DNA of 64,000 nt, taken from Vibrio ostreae (lineage in GTDB: Bacteria; Pseudomonadota; Gammaproteobacteria; Enterobacterales; Vibrionaceae). Below are positions 38,044-48,532 of this stretch, piece after piece; the first letter of the stretch is position 1; each line of letters starts with the position of its first letter. The notes beneath the pieces were generated by a model that was not told the origin of the DNA, did no database searches, and worked only from the letters and a program-made list of their open reading frames with translations. The position numbers and the translations under genes were made by a program. The stretch lies in the NCBI RefSeq assembly GCF_019226825.1, contig NZ_CP076643.1, forward strand, positions 2,790,001-2,854,000, written 5' to 3'.

Positions 38044-38945
38044 GCTTTTTCTGCCGCCAGTTTACTGCGTTTACGTTTGAACTGCTGAATAACCAGGCCG
38101 GTGATGATCAGAACCAGCCCGATCAGTGTGGTCGGGTGAATCTGTTCGTCGATGATGGTGGCGAGTAAAATCAGGGATACAAACGGCGAGACAAAAATCA
38201 GGTTGCTGATGCGGGCGGTATTATGGGTGTTTTTCAGTGCGCTCAGCCACAGCACAAAGGTAATGCCCATTTCAAACAGGCCGACGTAAGTGACCGCTGC
38301 CCAGCCGCTGGCGGTGATGGCGTTCCAGGCGGCGCCTTCATACAGGCTGATCGCAATCGCAAACGGGATGGCGATAACAAAGCCGAGCAGGACGCCGACC
38401 ACAGGGTCCGCCTTGTTTTTGGTATTCAGAATCCAGTAGCCGGCCCACAGCAAGGTCGAGATCAGGGCCAGTCCGACGCCGAGCGGACTGTCAAACTGCA
38501 GACCCAGTACATCGCCTTTAGTGGCGATCACCACCACGCCGAAATAACTCAGTACGCAGGCAATCCAGTCCTGAACACGGATTTTCTGGCCGAGAAACAG
38601 CGCCGCCATCAAGGTCAGGGTGATGGCCCAGCTGTAGTTGATCGCCTGAGCCTGAGAGGCCGGCAGCAGGTCGTAGGCTTTGAACAGAATCAGATAGTAA
38701 GCGAGCGGGTTGATCAGGCCAAGCAGCAGGTAATAACCGGGGTTAGCAATCAGAGTCGGGACGATCAGCTGGCGTTTACCCTGCCAGCAGCAGATGGCGA
38801 GCAGCGCCAGAGCCGAGACGATACAGGCCACGGTCAGCATCTGGATTGGCGTGAACTGGGCCAGGGTCAGCTTAAACGCGGTGGCGACGGTAGACCAGAG
38901 TAATACTGCACTCAGCCCTAATCCCAGGGCACGACCTTCATTCAT
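38040..38945 (-). CDS. EamA-family (DMT) transporter
   Basis: 301-aa inner-membrane protein with ten hydrophobic segments. It starts ALGLGLSAVLLWSTVATAFKL and has the second EamA repeat from about residue 150 (PLGVGLALISTLLWAGYWILNTKNK). A basic C-terminal tail (FKRKRSKLAAEKA) follows the last span. ATG 38945 is preferred over 38957 because GGAA lies six bases upstream. Substrate unknown. The 115-bp gap to rmuC holds both divergent promoters. Confidence 0.85.
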   Translation of the reverse strand: MNEGRALGLGLSAVLLWSTVATAFKLTLAQFTPIQMLTVACIVSALALLAICCWQGKRQLIVPTLIANPGYYLLLGLINPLAYYLILFKAYDLLPASQAQAINYSWAITLTLMAALFLGQKIRVQDWIACVLSYFGVVVIATKGDVLGLQFDSPLGVGLALISTLLWAGYWILNTKNKADPVVGVLLGFVIAIPFAIAISLYEGAAWNAITASGWAAVTYVGLFEMGITFVLWLSALKNTHNTARISNLIFVSPFVSLILLATIIDEQIHPTTLIGLVLIITGLVIQQFKRKRSKLAAEKA

Positions 38946-39072
38946 ACAAGTTTCCATTCCATGTTTGCTTAGTCGCTAGTCTAAGCGCGGAATAATGTGC
39001 CGACAAACTGGACATTTATCCAGTATCGAAATACTCTTTTTGTCAACAACCCAAAGTAAGTAAACCGTTATT

Positions 39073-40596
39073 ATGCAATGGATTCTCGACAACCTGGAAG
39101 CCTGTCTGGCCGCACTGGGCGCCGCTGCCGTGTCTGGTCTGGCCGTCGGCTGGTGGGTCAAACAAAAATATCAGGTTCAGGCCCAGTTGCTGCAACAGCA
39201 ACTGAGCAGCGAAGCGCGCTGGCATGAGCAGCAAATCACCCAGTTGCAACAATCACTCAGCAGTGCCCAGCAGGAGCTGGAACAGCTCGATCAGGAGCGT
39301 GATAAAGCGGAATTCGAATTGCGCCAGTCACACGGCAAAATGATGGCGGTGCTGGAAAAATTGCGTTATTTCGAGGCGATTAAACAGGAACGGCAGCAAT
39401 ACAGCGATGAGCTGGGCCGGCTGCGGGAAGAAAAAGCGCAGCTTGAAGTGCAACTGCATGAACAACAGGCCCGTCATCAGCAGCAACTGGAATCGAGCCA
39501 GGAAAAACTGCAGCTGCTGGAGCGCGCCGAAGAGCGCCTCAAGCAGCAGTTTGAACAGCTGGCCAATCAGGTGTTTGAAGCCAAAACCGCCAAGGTGGAT
39601 CAGCAGAACCGTCAGAGCCTGGATGGTTTGTTGTCACCACTGCGTGAGCAGCTGGACGGCTTTAAGCGCCAGGTGAATGACAGTTTTAACCAGGAAGCGA
39701 AAGAGCGCCATACGCTGGTGCATGAACTGCGTAATCTGCAGCGCCTCAATGAACAGATGGCCAAAGAAGCGCTCAACCTGACGCAGGCGCTGAAAGGTGA
39801 TAATAAACAGCAGGGTAGCTGGGGCGAGGTGGTGCTGGCGCGGGTACTGGCGGAGTCCGGCCTGCGTGAAGGGCACGAATACCAGACCCAGGTCAGCCTG
39901 CAAAACGAGGCGGGTAGACGCTATCAGCCGGATGTGATTGTCCATCTGCCGCATGACAAACAGGTGGTGATTGACTCGAAAATGGCGCTGGTGGCTTACG
40001 AGCGTTACTTCCATGCCGAGACGGACGCGGAGCGCGATGTGGCGCTGCGCGATCACCTGCTGGCGCTGCGCAGTCACATCAAAGGGCTGGGGCAGAAGGA
40101 TTATCATCAGCTCAAAGGCATTCAGAGCCTGGATTACGTATTAATGTTTATTCCGGTTGAGCCGGCGTTCCAGGTTGCGATTCAGGCTGACCCGAGTCTG
40201 GTCAAAGATGCGATGGAGCACAACATTATTCTGGTCAGCCCGACCACCTTGCTGGTGGCGCTGCGCACGATCGATAACCTGTGGCGTAACGACCGCCAGA
40301 ACCAGAACGCCAAGCTCATTGCCGAGCGGGCCAGCCGCCTGTACGACAAGCTGCGTCTGTTTGTCGATGATATGGAAGGGCTGGGCGGTGCGTTGGATAA
40401 AGCCAATCAGAGTTATCAGGGCGCAATGAACAAACTGGCCAGTGGTCGTGGTAATGCGATTCGTCAGGCGGAGGGGTTTAAACAGCTCGGGGTGGAAGTC
40501 AAACGTTCTATCGGCCAGCAGTGGGTCGAAAAGGCTCAGCATGAAACAGATTTCGGGTTAGAAGAAAGACATCAAGCTGAGGATAAAGTAAACTAA
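39073..40596 (+). CDS. rmuC: DNA recombination protein RmuC
   Basis: 507-aa protein with a single N-terminal membrane anchor (LGAAAVSGLAVGWWV), a long Gln/Glu-rich coiled coil (about residues 35-220) and a C-terminal nuclease-like domain. The domain contains QQGSWGEVVLARVLAESGLREG, YQPDVIVHLPHDKQVVIDSKMALVAYERY and IPVEPAFQVA. RmuC limits inversions between short repeats in E. coli; its enzymatic activity is inferred from the PD-(D/E)XK-like fold. It precedes ubiE by 48 bases, as in E. coli. Confidence 0.93.
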   Translation: MQWILDNLEACLAALGAAAVSGLAVGWWVKQKYQVQAQLLQQQLSSEARWHEQQITQLQQSLSSAQQELEQLDQERDKAEFELRQSHGKMMAVLEKLRYFEAIKQERQQYSDELGRLREEKAQLEVQLHEQQARHQQQLESSQEKLQLLERAEERLKQQFEQLANQVFEAKTAKVDQQNRQSLDGLLSPLREQLDGFKRQVNDSFNQEAKERHTLVHELRNLQRLNEQMAKEALNLTQALKGDNKQQGSWGEVVLARVLAESGLREGHEYQTQVSLQNEAGRRYQPDVIVHLPHDKQVVIDSKMALVAYERYFHAETDAERDVALRDHLLALRSHIKGLGQKDYHQLKGIQSLDYVLMFIPVEPAFQVAIQADPSLVKDAMEHNIILVSPTTLLVALRTIDNLWRNDRQNQNAKLIAERASRLYDKLRLFVDDMEGLGGALDKANQSYQGAMNKLASGRGNAIRQAEGFKQLGVEVKRSIGQQWVEKAQHETDFGLEERHQAEDKVN

Positions 40597-40644
40597 TCGC
40601 CGCAGTTGCAGTTTAGTCGTGAACACGGCTCAAGAGGAAACACA

Positions 40645-41423
40645 ATGACGGATACCAGAGTGCAAACCAATACAGCAGAGAATCAAGAAACCACCCATTT
40701 CGGTTTTGAGACAGTAAAGACCGCGGAGAAAGCGACCAAAGTGGCCCAGGTATTCCACTCAGTGGCAGCCAAATACGACATGATGAATGACATGATGTCG
40801 GGGGGATTCACCGTCTGTGGAAGCGCTTTACCATCGATTGTTCCGGTGCGCGTCCGGGGCAGCGTATTCTGGATCTGGGCGGTGGTACCGGTGACCTGAC
40901 CGCAAAATTTTCCCGTATCGTGGGCGAACAAGGTCATGTGATCCTGGCCGATATCAACAACTCGATGCTCAATGTCGGCCGCGATAAGCTGCGTGACCGC
41001 GGTATTGTCGGCAACGTACATTATGTGCAGGCCAATGCAGAAGAACTGCCGTTTCCAGATAACTATTTTGACTGTATCACCATCAGTTTTTGTCTGCGTA
41101 ACGTGACTGACAAAGACAAAGCGTTACGTTCTATGTACCGCGTACTCAAGCCGGGCGGTCGTCTGCTGGTACTGGAGTTCTCCAAACCTCTGCTCGATCC
41201 GCTGTCGAAAGTGTATGATGCTTATTCATTCCACATTCTGCCGAAGATGGGCCAGTTGATCGCTAACGACGCCGATAGCTACCGTTATCTGGCGGAGTCG
41301 ATTCGTATGCACCCGGATCAGGAAACCCTGAAAGGAATGATGGAAGAGGCCGGTTTCGATAATGCCAGCTATTACAACCTGACTGGCGGGATTGTGGCTC
41401 TGCACCGCGGTTACAAATTCTAA
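40645..41423 (+). pseudogene. ubiE: Ubiquinone/menaquinone C-methyltransferase UbiE, frameshifted
   Basis: SAM methyltransferase acting in both ubiquinone and menaquinone synthesis. The reading frame changes at the G run 40800-40805 (six G): after NDMMSGG the family sequence [19 protein letters not shown] is read only if a seventh G is added. The rest is normal: motif [52 protein letters not shown] and the C-terminal [12 protein letters not shown]. Repaired length is 259 aa. Loss of UbiE cripples respiration, so a sequencing error is more likely than a real mutation. Confidence 0.88.
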
Positions 41424-41432
41424 GGACCGCTT

Positions 41433-42038
41433 ATGCCGTTTGAACCTTTAGTTACGGCGGTGATCGAATCATCGCTCAATACTCTGATTCATGATGATCC
41501 TGAACTCGAACGCCGCCTTGCCCGCCTTAAGGGGCAGGTGATCCAGGTTCATCTCAAAGAACTGAATAAGACCCTGACCTTTATCTTCAGCCAGCAGATT
41601 GATGTGCTGGCTAACTATGAAGGTGAGCCGGACTGCTATCTGTCGCTCCACCTCTCGGTATTGCCTGAACTGCGTGAGCAGGCCAACATTACCCGTTTGA
41701 TTAAACAGGACAAACTGGTGCTGGAAGGCGACATTCAGCTGGCGCAGAAATTCTCCCAACTGATGACCGACTGTAAGCCGGATCTTGAAGAATGGCTGTC
41801 ACGTGTCACCGGTGATGTGGTTGCCCACGGTCTGGTGCAAGGGGTGAAAAATGTCGGCGCTGCATTGCATGCCCGGATCAGCAAACATCAGAATCACCTC
41901 GGCCAGGTGCTGACCGAAGAGTGGCGTGTCGCTCCGGCTGCGCTCGAGATCGCCCATTTCTGCGATCAGGTTGATGATGTCAAAAGTCAGGCTGCGCGCG
42001 TTGAAGCCCGTTTAGCCAAGTTGTTGGAACGAGTATGA
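41433..42038 (+). CDS. ubiJ: Ubiquinone biosynthesis accessory factor UbiJ
   Basis: 201-aa SCP2-domain protein that binds ubiquinone intermediates in the soluble Ubi complex. The N-terminal SCP2-like lipid-binding domain covers about residues 15-110 ([49 protein letters not shown]). The C-terminus is a helical UbiJ-specific tail ([24 protein letters not shown]). It lies between ubiE and ubiB, overlapping ubiB by four bases, the conserved ubiEJB order. Confidence 0.93.
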   Translation: MPFEPLVTAVIESSLNTLIHDDPELERRLARLKGQVIQVHLKELNKTLTFIFSQQIDVLANYEGEPDCYLSLHLSVLPELREQANITRLIKQDKLVLEGDIQLAQKFSQLMTDCKPDLEEWLSRVTGDVVAHGLVQGVKNVGAALHARISKHQNHLGQVLTEEWRVAPAALEIAHFCDQVDDVKSQAARVEARLAKLLERV

Positions 42039-43669
42039 CCCTGGCCGAAGTAAAGCGTTTATACCGGATTATCAAAGTCCAGCTTGAGTATGGTCTGGAC
42101 GAGTTCCTGCCTGATCATCAGTTGGCTCGGGTGCCACGTCTGGCGCGTAAATCGATGTTCTGGATTCGTAACCAGCATGCGGATAAACCACTGGGTGAAC
42201 GGCTGCGTCTCGCGCTGCAGGAGCTCGGACCGGTGTGGATCAAGTTCGGTCAGATGATGTCGACCCGACGTGACCTGTTCCCGCCGCATATTGCCGATCA
42301 GCTGGCCCTGTTGCAGGATAAAGTCGCGCCGTTTGATGGTGCACTGGCCAAGCAGCAGATGGAGAAAGCCCTCGGCGGGCCGCTGGAAACCTGGTTTGAT
42401 GAGTTTGATATTGAACCGCTCGCCTCGGCCTCGATTGCCCAGGTACACACTGCCAAGCTCAAGTCCAATGGCCGCGAAGTGGTGCTGAAAGTGATTCGTC
42501 CGGATATTCGTCCGGTCATCAATGCCGATCTGAAACTGATGTACCGTCTAGCGCGTATTCTGGCCCGGGTTACACCGGAGGCTCGCCGCCTTAAGCCGGT
42601 AGAAGTGGTGCGTGAGTACGAAAAAACGCTGCTCGATGAACTGGACCTGCGCCGTGAAGCCGCCAATGCCATCCAGCTGCGGCGTAACTTCGAAGGTAGT
42701 GATGAACTGTACGTGCCGGAAATTATTACTGAGCTCAGTAATAAAACTGTCATGGTTTCTGAGCGAATATACGGCATCCAGGTTTCAGACGTTAACCGTC
42801 TGCAGGCCAATGGTACCAATATGAAACTGTTGGCTGAGCGTGGTGTAACGGTGTTTTTCACCCAGGTTTTCCGCGACAGTTTTTTCCATGCCGATATGCA
42901 TCCGGGCAATGTGTTTGTCAGCCCTGAGCATCCGGACAATCCGATGTGGATTGGTCTTGATTGCGGTATTGTCGGCACCTTGAATGCCGAAGATAAGCGC
43001 TATCTGGCCGAAAACTTCCTGGCGTTTTTCAACCGCGACTACCGTAAAGTTGCTCAGTTGCATGTTGACTCCGGTTGGGTTCCGCAGGATACCAATATCG
43101 ATGAATTCGAAGTGGCGATTCGCATTGTGTGCGAACCGATTTTTGCCAAACCGCTGTGCGATATTTCGTTTGGCCATGTATTGCTGAATCTGTTCAACAC
43201 TGCGCGTCGCTTCAATATGGAAGTGCAGCCGCAGCTGGTACTGCTCCAGAAAACGCTGCTCTACGTAGAAGGTTTAGGGCGTCAGTTGTATCCGCAACTC
43301 GACCTGTGGCAAACCGCCAAGCCGTTTCTGGAAAAATGGATGATGAACCAGGTCGGCCCGCAAGCGGTGGTGAATGCCATCAAAGAAAAAGCGCCGTTCT
43401 GGGCAGAAAAACTGCCTGAGTTGCCTGAGTTACTGTATGACAGTCTCAAGCAGGGCAAAAATTTGAATACCCGCATGGAGCAGTTTTACCAGGGCTACCG
43501 TGACAGTAAGCGCCAGCAGGCGACGGGTAAGTTTTTATTTGGTGTTGGCGCCACTTTAGTCGTATGCTCGGCAATATTGCTGTCCAGCCACTACGAGCAA
43601 TGGGCGGCAGGCGGTGCGATTGCCGGCGTCGTATTTTGGCTGTTGAGTTGGCGAGCTTATCGTCAGTAG
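42035..43669 (+). CDS. ubiB: Ubiquinone biosynthesis protein kinase-like UbiB
   Basis: 544-aa atypical kinase/ATPase of the ABC1/ADCK family needed for ubiquinone synthesis. The family's KxGQ motif is seen as [28 protein letters not shown]. The kinase-like core has [39 protein letters not shown] and GLDCGIVG (the metal-binding DFG equivalent). Two membrane spans end the protein ([17 protein letters not shown] and [14 protein letters not shown]). It is translationally coupled to ubiJ and is followed 50 bases later by tatA. Confidence 0.95.
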   Translation: MTLAEVKRLYRIIKVQLEYGLDEFLPDHQLARVPRLARKSMFWIRNQHADKPLGERLRLALQELGPVWIKFGQMMSTRRDLFPPHIADQLALLQDKVAPFDGALAKQQMEKALGGPLETWFDEFDIEPLASASIAQVHTAKLKSNGREVVLKVIRPDIRPVINADLKLMYRLARILARVTPEARRLKPVEVVREYEKTLLDELDLRREAANAIQLRRNFEGSDELYVPEIITELSNKTVMVSERIYGIQVSDVNRLQANGTNMKLLAERGVTVFFTQVFRDSFFHADMHPGNVFVSPEHPDNPMWIGLDCGIVGTLNAEDKRYLAENFLAFFNRDYRKVAQLHVDSGWVPQDTNIDEFEVAIRIVCEPIFAKPLCDISFGHVLLNLFNTARRFNMEVQPQLVLLQKTLLYVEGLGRQLYPQLDLWQTAKPFLEKWMMNQVGPQAVVNAIKEKAPFWAEKLPELPELLYDSLKQGKNLNTRMEQFYQGYRDSKRQQATGKFLFGVGATLVVCSAILLSSHYEQWAAGGAIAGVVFWLLSWRAYRQ

Positions 43670-43719
43670 ACGTTAATCTCTTGAAATATTTGTGTAACTA
43701 ATAACCCGAGGTAAAGAAA

Positions 43720-43965
43720 ATGGGTGGGATCAGTATTTGGCAACTTCTTATCATTGCCGTTATCGTCGTCTTGCTGTTTGGTACGAAGAAACTGCGTGGT
43801 ATCGGTGGCGATCTGGGTGGTGCGGTGAAAGGCTTTAAGAAAGCCATGTCGGAAGATGACCAGACAACGGCGAAGAAAGATGCCGACTTTGAACCAAAGA
43901 ATCTGGAACAGCAGAAAAGCGAAGCGGCTGCTGCTGAGACAAAGAAAGACAAAGAGCAGGCCTAA
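43720..43965 (+). CDS. tatA: Twin-arginine translocase subunit TatA
   Basis: 81-aa pore-forming component of the Tat system that exports folded proteins. It has an N-terminal membrane helix ([18 protein letters not shown]), the hinge [22 protein letters not shown] (amphipathic helix) and an acidic/basic soluble tail. It begins tatABC and lies after the ubi genes, the usual gammaproteobacterial arrangement. The start GGISIWQ is typical of TatA. Confidence 0.96.
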   Translation: MGGISIWQLLIIAVIVVLLFGTKKLRGIGGDLGGAVKGFKKAMSEDDQTTAKKDADFEPKNLEQQKSEAAAAETKKDKEQA

Positions 43966-43968
43966 ATC

Positions 43969-44361
43969 GTGTTTGATATCGGTTTTTGGGAACTGGTATT
44001 AATTTCTGTCGTGGCTCTGGTGGTGTTAGGTCCGGAACGTCTGCCGACAGCCATTCGCAGCGTGGCGAAATTCGTTTCGTCCGCCAAGAACATGGCCAAC
44101 AGCGTCAAAGATGAACTGGCTCATGAACTCAAGGTGCAGGAGCTGCAGGAAAACCTGCGCAAGGCGGAACAGATGAACATGAAAAATCTGTCGCCAGAGT
44201 TGCAGGAATCGGTGGATACGCTTAAGCAGGCTGCGCGTGATGTGCAGCGTCCTTACGCTGCGCAGGCGCAGAGTGAAGCGGCGTCATCGGATGCCGAGCC
44301 TGTTGTGAGCAATTCTGCTTCAGCCGAGCCGTCCAACACGGCAGAAAAGAAAGCCGACTAA
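43969..44361 (+). CDS. tatB: Twin-arginine translocase subunit TatB
   Basis: 130-aa Tat receptor component that forms the signal-binding complex with TatC. It starts with GTG three bases after tatA. The N-terminus FDIGFWELVLISVVALVVLGPERLP holds the membrane helix and the TatB-specific glutamate/GPERLP hinge. An amphipathic helix follows, then a charged tail rich in Glu, Ala and Ser. It is shorter than E. coli TatB (171 aa), but the essential first ~100 residues are present. Confidence 0.95.
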   Translation: MFDIGFWELVLISVVALVVLGPERLPTAIRSVAKFVSSAKNMANSVKDELAHELKVQELQENLRKAEQMNMKNLSPELQESVDTLKQAARDVQRPYAAQAQSEAASSDAEPVVSNSASAEPSNTAEKKAD

Positions 44362-44418
44362 TTACTCCGGCCAAGCACTGCCGATGGCAGCTGTCAGGTC
44401 CGGTTACATGAGGTTTCA

Positions 44419-45171
44419 ATGTCTTCAGTCGAACAGACTCAACCGTTGATCAGCCATTTGTTGGAGCTTCGTGATCGCCTGCTGCGTTGTATCGCAGCGG
44501 TGATCGTGGTGTTTGTCGGGCTGATTTATTTTTCGAATACGATTTACGAATTTGTCTCGCGGCCGCTGGTGGATCGTTTGCCGGAAGGGGCGACCATGAT
44601 CGCCACTGATGTGGCGTCGCCGTTTTTTACTCCGCTGAAACTGACGTTGATCGTCGCGGTCTTTATTGCGGTACCGTTTATTTTGTACCAGGTGTGGGCA
44701 TTTGTTGCGCCGGGCCTGTATAAGCACGAACGCCGCCTGATTTTCCCGCTGTTGCTATCCAGCTCGCTGCTGTTTTATTGCGGTGTCGCGTTCGCCTATT
44801 TCGTGGTTTTTCCGCTGGTGTTCGGTTTCTTTACCGCTATCTCGCTAGGCGGGGTCGAGTTTGCGACCGACATCGCCAGTTATCTCGACTTCGTTCTGGC
44901 GCTGTTTATGGCGTTCGGAGTCGCGTTCGAGGTGCCGGTGGCGATTATTTTGCTGTGCTGGACGGGTGTCACGACGCCAAAAGAGCTGGGAGAGAAGCGT
45001 CCGTATATTATTGTGGCGGCATTCATTGTCGGCATGCTGCTGACGCCGCCGGATATGGTATCGCAGACGCTGCTCGCCATTCCGATGTGTCTGTTGTTTG
45101 AAATCGGTCTGTTCTTTGCCCGTTTTTACACCCGCAAAGATGACCAGCAAGAGGATGCGGAGCAGGAGTGA
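44419..45171 (+). CDS. tatC: Twin-arginine translocase subunit TatC
   Basis: 250-aa six-span membrane protein that recognises the twin-arginine signal peptide. Conserved elements are the N-terminal [12 protein letters not shown], the periplasmic loop [56 protein letters not shown] and [35 protein letters not shown]. It follows tatB by 57 bases and completes tatABC. The C-terminal tail is acidic ([10 protein letters not shown]). Confidence 0.96.
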   Translation: MSSVEQTQPLISHLLELRDRLLRCIAAVIVVFVGLIYFSNTIYEFVSRPLVDRLPEGATMIATDVASPFFTPLKLTLIVAVFIAVPFILYQVWAFVAPGLYKHERRLIFPLLLSSSLLFYCGVAFAYFVVFPLVFGFFTAISLGGVEFATDIASYLDFVLALFMAFGVAFEVPVAIILLCWTGVTTPKELGEKRPYIIVAAFIVGMLLTPPDMVSQTLLAIPMCLLFEIGLFFARFYTRKDDQQEDAEQE

Positions 45172-45222
45172 TTTAGCCTGTCACCACAATCGACGTCGAT
45201 AAACGAGAAACGGTAAAATAAC

Positions 45223-45248
45223 CAAGAGCGGCCTGCGGGCCGCTCTTG
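45223..45248. terminator. Bidirectional terminator between tatC and tatD
   Basis: CAAGAGCGGCC / GGCCGCTCTTG perfect 11-bp stem with a TGCG loop between convergent genes. The U-tract is poor, so efficiency is uncertain. Confidence 0.65.
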
Positions 45249-45315
45249 CTGTTTGTGCGCAGCAGGATTGACCTGCGAGCTGGCGTCATCCGGTCTGATG
45301 GTCGCTCAGCGCTGA

Positions 45316-46077
45316 TTAGAGCTTAAACAGCGTTTTTGCGTTGTGGGTGGTGATGCGATCAATGTCGGCCACATCGGTCTCTCGCAGTTCAGCGACACGC
45401 TGTGCGACCAGCTGGGTATAGGCCGGTTCATTACGCTTGCCGCGATGCGGTACCGGCGCCAGATAAGGGCAGTCGGTTTCCAGAATAACGTAGTTCATAT
45501 CCAGATGCGGGATGACCTGATCCATTCCGCCATTCTTAAAGGTTGATACACCGCCCAGGCCAAGGTGGAAACCCAGCTCATTAATCGCTTGCGCTTCTGC
45601 CACGCTGCCACCAAAACAGTGGAACACACCGCGCAGCTGGCCGTCCTGCTCCTGACGCAGCAAAGTCAGGGTCTCTTCAATCGAATCCCGGGTGTGGATC
45701 ACCACAGGCAGATCGCGCTGTTTGGCCCAGTTAAGCTGGGTCACGAATGCCATTTGTTGTTCAGTGCGGTAGGTTTTATCCCAGTATAAATCGATACCGA
45801 TTTCACCCACGGCAATGAAATTATGCCGGTCAAACCAGGCTTCAATCTCGGCCAGCGTTTGGGTGATGTTGCTGTCGACATAACAGGGGTGCAAACCCAT
45901 CATCGAGCGGCATACCTGCGGGTAAGCCGCTTCGGTCGCCAGCATTGGCGCGATGGAGTCGAGATCGATATTCGGCAGCAGGATCTGCTCGATTCCCTGA
46001 GCCAGTGCCCGGCTGACCACCTCGTCACGATCCTGGTCAAACTCACTGGCATAAATATGGGCATGGCTGTCAATCAT
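45316..46077 (-). CDS. tatD: TatD-family metal-dependent DNase
   Basis: 253-aa TIM-barrel hydrolase. Metal ligands are visible: IDSHAHIY at the N-terminus, VGEIGIDLYWD, VIHTRDS, GVFHCFGGS and LETDCPYLAP. The family hydrolyses DNA 3' ends and is linked to DNA repair; it is not needed for Tat export despite the name. The sequence belongs to the TatD/YcfH group, and its place beside tatABC supports the tatD name. It is convergent with tatC, opposite to the E. coli layout where tatD follows tatC. Confidence 0.9.
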   Translation of the reverse strand: MIDSHAHIYASEFDQDRDEVVSRALAQGIEQILLPNIDLDSIAPMLATEAAYPQVCRSMMGLHPCYVDSNITQTLAEIEAWFDRHNFIAVGEIGIDLYWDKTYRTEQQMAFVTQLNWAKQRDLPVVIHTRDSIEETLTLLRQEQDGQLRGVFHCFGGSVAEAQAINELGFHLGLGGVSTFKNGGMDQVIPHLDMNYVILETDCPYLAPVPHRGKRNEPAYTQLVAQRVAELRETDVADIDRITTHNAKTLFKL

Positions 46078-46230
46078 AGCGCACTCTCGTTCGTTGGCTG
46101 TCGAAAAATCCCAGTATACGTGAGTGTGAGCTTGGGGTCATTTTTTGCATTTTTCCCGCCAGATCCTAGCGCCGTGAAGTAGGAGTGATATCATTTCGCC
46201 ACCAGGCGGTACTATCACCACATCAGGTGA

Positions 46231-47355
<1,125 letters not shown>

Positions 47356-47376
47356 ACGAGTCTGTTGCCATTATCC

Positions 47377-47403
47377 AGGCTGGCCGCAGTGCCGGCCTTT
47401 TTT
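47377..47403 (+). terminator. Terminator after hemB
   Basis: AGGC-GGC / GCC-GCCT stem with one internal mismatch, loop CGCAGT, then seven U residues. Confidence 0.8.
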
Positions 47404-47428
47404 ATACCAGAATGACGAGGAGTAAGGG

Positions 47429-47857
47429 ATGCAAATTCGGATCGGAACCCTGCAAGAGGCGGAGCAGGTTGCTGCGCAAATCGCTGAGTTCAGCCGCAGC
47501 GAGAACCGCGCCAGTATGGCACTGCGTTTGGCAGGCAAGCGGCATCTTATTCTGGTGGCGGAAGATGAGCAGCAACTATTGGGGTTTAAAATTGGCTATC
47601 AGGTCGATGCCAGCACCTTCTACAGCTGGTTTGGTGGTGTGACGGCGGCAGCGCGTAATCGTGGTGTGGCGCAGCAGTTGCTCGAGGCTCAGGAGCGATG
47701 GGTAACAGAGCAGGGATATCAGGCGTTAACGGTTAAATCGCGTAATCAGTTTCCGGCCATGTTACGTTTACTGCTGAGAAATGGTTATCTTATTGAAAAT
47801 TTTGAAAAAGTAGACCCTTTGATTGAGAGCCGACTGTACTTGATTAAATATTTTTAA
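47429..47857 (+). CDS. GNAT-family N-acetyltransferase
   Basis: 142-aa acetyl-CoA dependent acetyltransferase. The acetyl-CoA loop region is at about residues 72-85 (GVTAAARNRGVAQQLLEAQERW, a variant of R/Q-x2-G-x-G/A). HLILVAEDEQQLLGFKIGYQ forms the preceding strands and ALTVKSRNQFPAMLRLLLRNGYLI the C-terminal part. The substrate cannot be inferred. It lies between hemB and the ryhB locus; a weak hairpin (47862-47882) follows the stop. Confidence 0.85.
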   Translation: MQIRIGTLQEAEQVAAQIAEFSRSENRASMALRLAGKRHLILVAEDEQQLLGFKIGYQVDASTFYSWFGGVTAAARNRGVAQQLLEAQERWVTEQGYQALTVKSRNQFPAMLRLLLRNGYLIENFEKVDPLIESRLYLIKYF

Positions 47858-47894
47858 AAATAAATGAGATTTTTTCTCATTTAGAGCTTGACTA

Positions 47895-47913
47895 CGAAAT
47901 GAGAATCATTATT
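47895..47913. promoter_or_regulatory. Fur box in the ryhB promoter
   Basis: AATGAGAATCATT (47898-47910) is one mismatch from the core of the Fur consensus. It lies between the −35 TTGACT (47888-47893) and a −10 TATTAT (47910-47915), so bound Fur would block transcription. Confidence 0.8.
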
Positions 47914-47921
47914 ATTAAACC

Positions 47922-48121
47922 TGTCTTAGGGAATAAGTGACCAGCCAGACAGTGCGGCACACCACTGGTGACAAAACACAGAAGTTTGGCCGGACACATT
48001 CTTTTTGACACGACATTGCTCACATTGCTTCCAGTGTAATATTTTAAGCTTTATGGGAAAGGACAGCTAACGGACTTTCACCTTATATTGCTAGGCGACA
48101 TTCTCGGATGTCGCTTTTTTT
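47922..48121 (+). ncRNA. ryhB: Iron-responsive small RNA RyhB
   Basis: About 200 nt. The core at 48009-48040 contains the RyhB seed GACATTGCTCACATTGCTTCC, cut here into GACATTGCTCACATTG and CTTCCAGTGT, matching the conserved pairing region of enterobacterial RyhB. The terminator stem GCGACAT / ATGTCGC (48095-48114) ends in seven U residues. The length fits Vibrio RyhB (over 200 nt) and not the 90-nt E. coli form. RyhB base-pairs through Hfq with mRNAs of iron-using proteins when iron is scarce. The position upstream of polA matches V. cholerae. The 5' end is estimated from the promoter. Confidence 0.9.
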
Positions 48122-48261
48122 ATGCCTGTTATCCGCGCGGGGGCAGCTTTGCAGCGTAATGTTTAACTTTCATGCCTGATCCGAATGATTCGCCAGCACT
48201 CTGGCTACCTGCAGCAGGGTGGTTGAGTAAAAGGACAGCGAGTGTCTTTTCCACATTGCAT

Positions 48262-48295
48262 GATCGGAAAAGGATCGTAATGAGATTGATCGATC
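48262..48295. other. Cluster of four GATC (Dam) sites upstream of polA
   Basis: GATC occurs at 48262, 48273, 48288 and 48292. The rest of 48126-48532 is AT-rich leader sequence without a convincing gene. Confidence 0.5.
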
Positions 48296-48364
48296 TTTGT
48301 GAAAGTCATTTAAAAATATACACTTAAAATGATTGTATCGCAGTTTATGTGCCATTTAATAACC

Positions 48365-48397
48365 AGTGGATAAAATCTATGAACAGAGTTATCCACA
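48365..48397. promoter_or_regulatory. Two DnaA boxes upstream of polA
   Basis: TTATCCACA at 48389-48397 is a perfect DnaA box. On the opposite strand TTATCCACT (48365-48373) differs by one base. They lie 136-168 bp before the polA start, facing each other. Confidence 0.6.
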
Positions 48398-48532
48398 GGG
48401 GGCCGACCAAGGCGGACCAGGTCTGGGGGAATAATTGCTGCCACATAGAGCGCGCTTTGGCGCTTGAACATGGAAACCGGACAGCAGTCATGGCATCCTA
48501 AGCGGCATTGTTTCTTGTTGGATAGCAAATCT

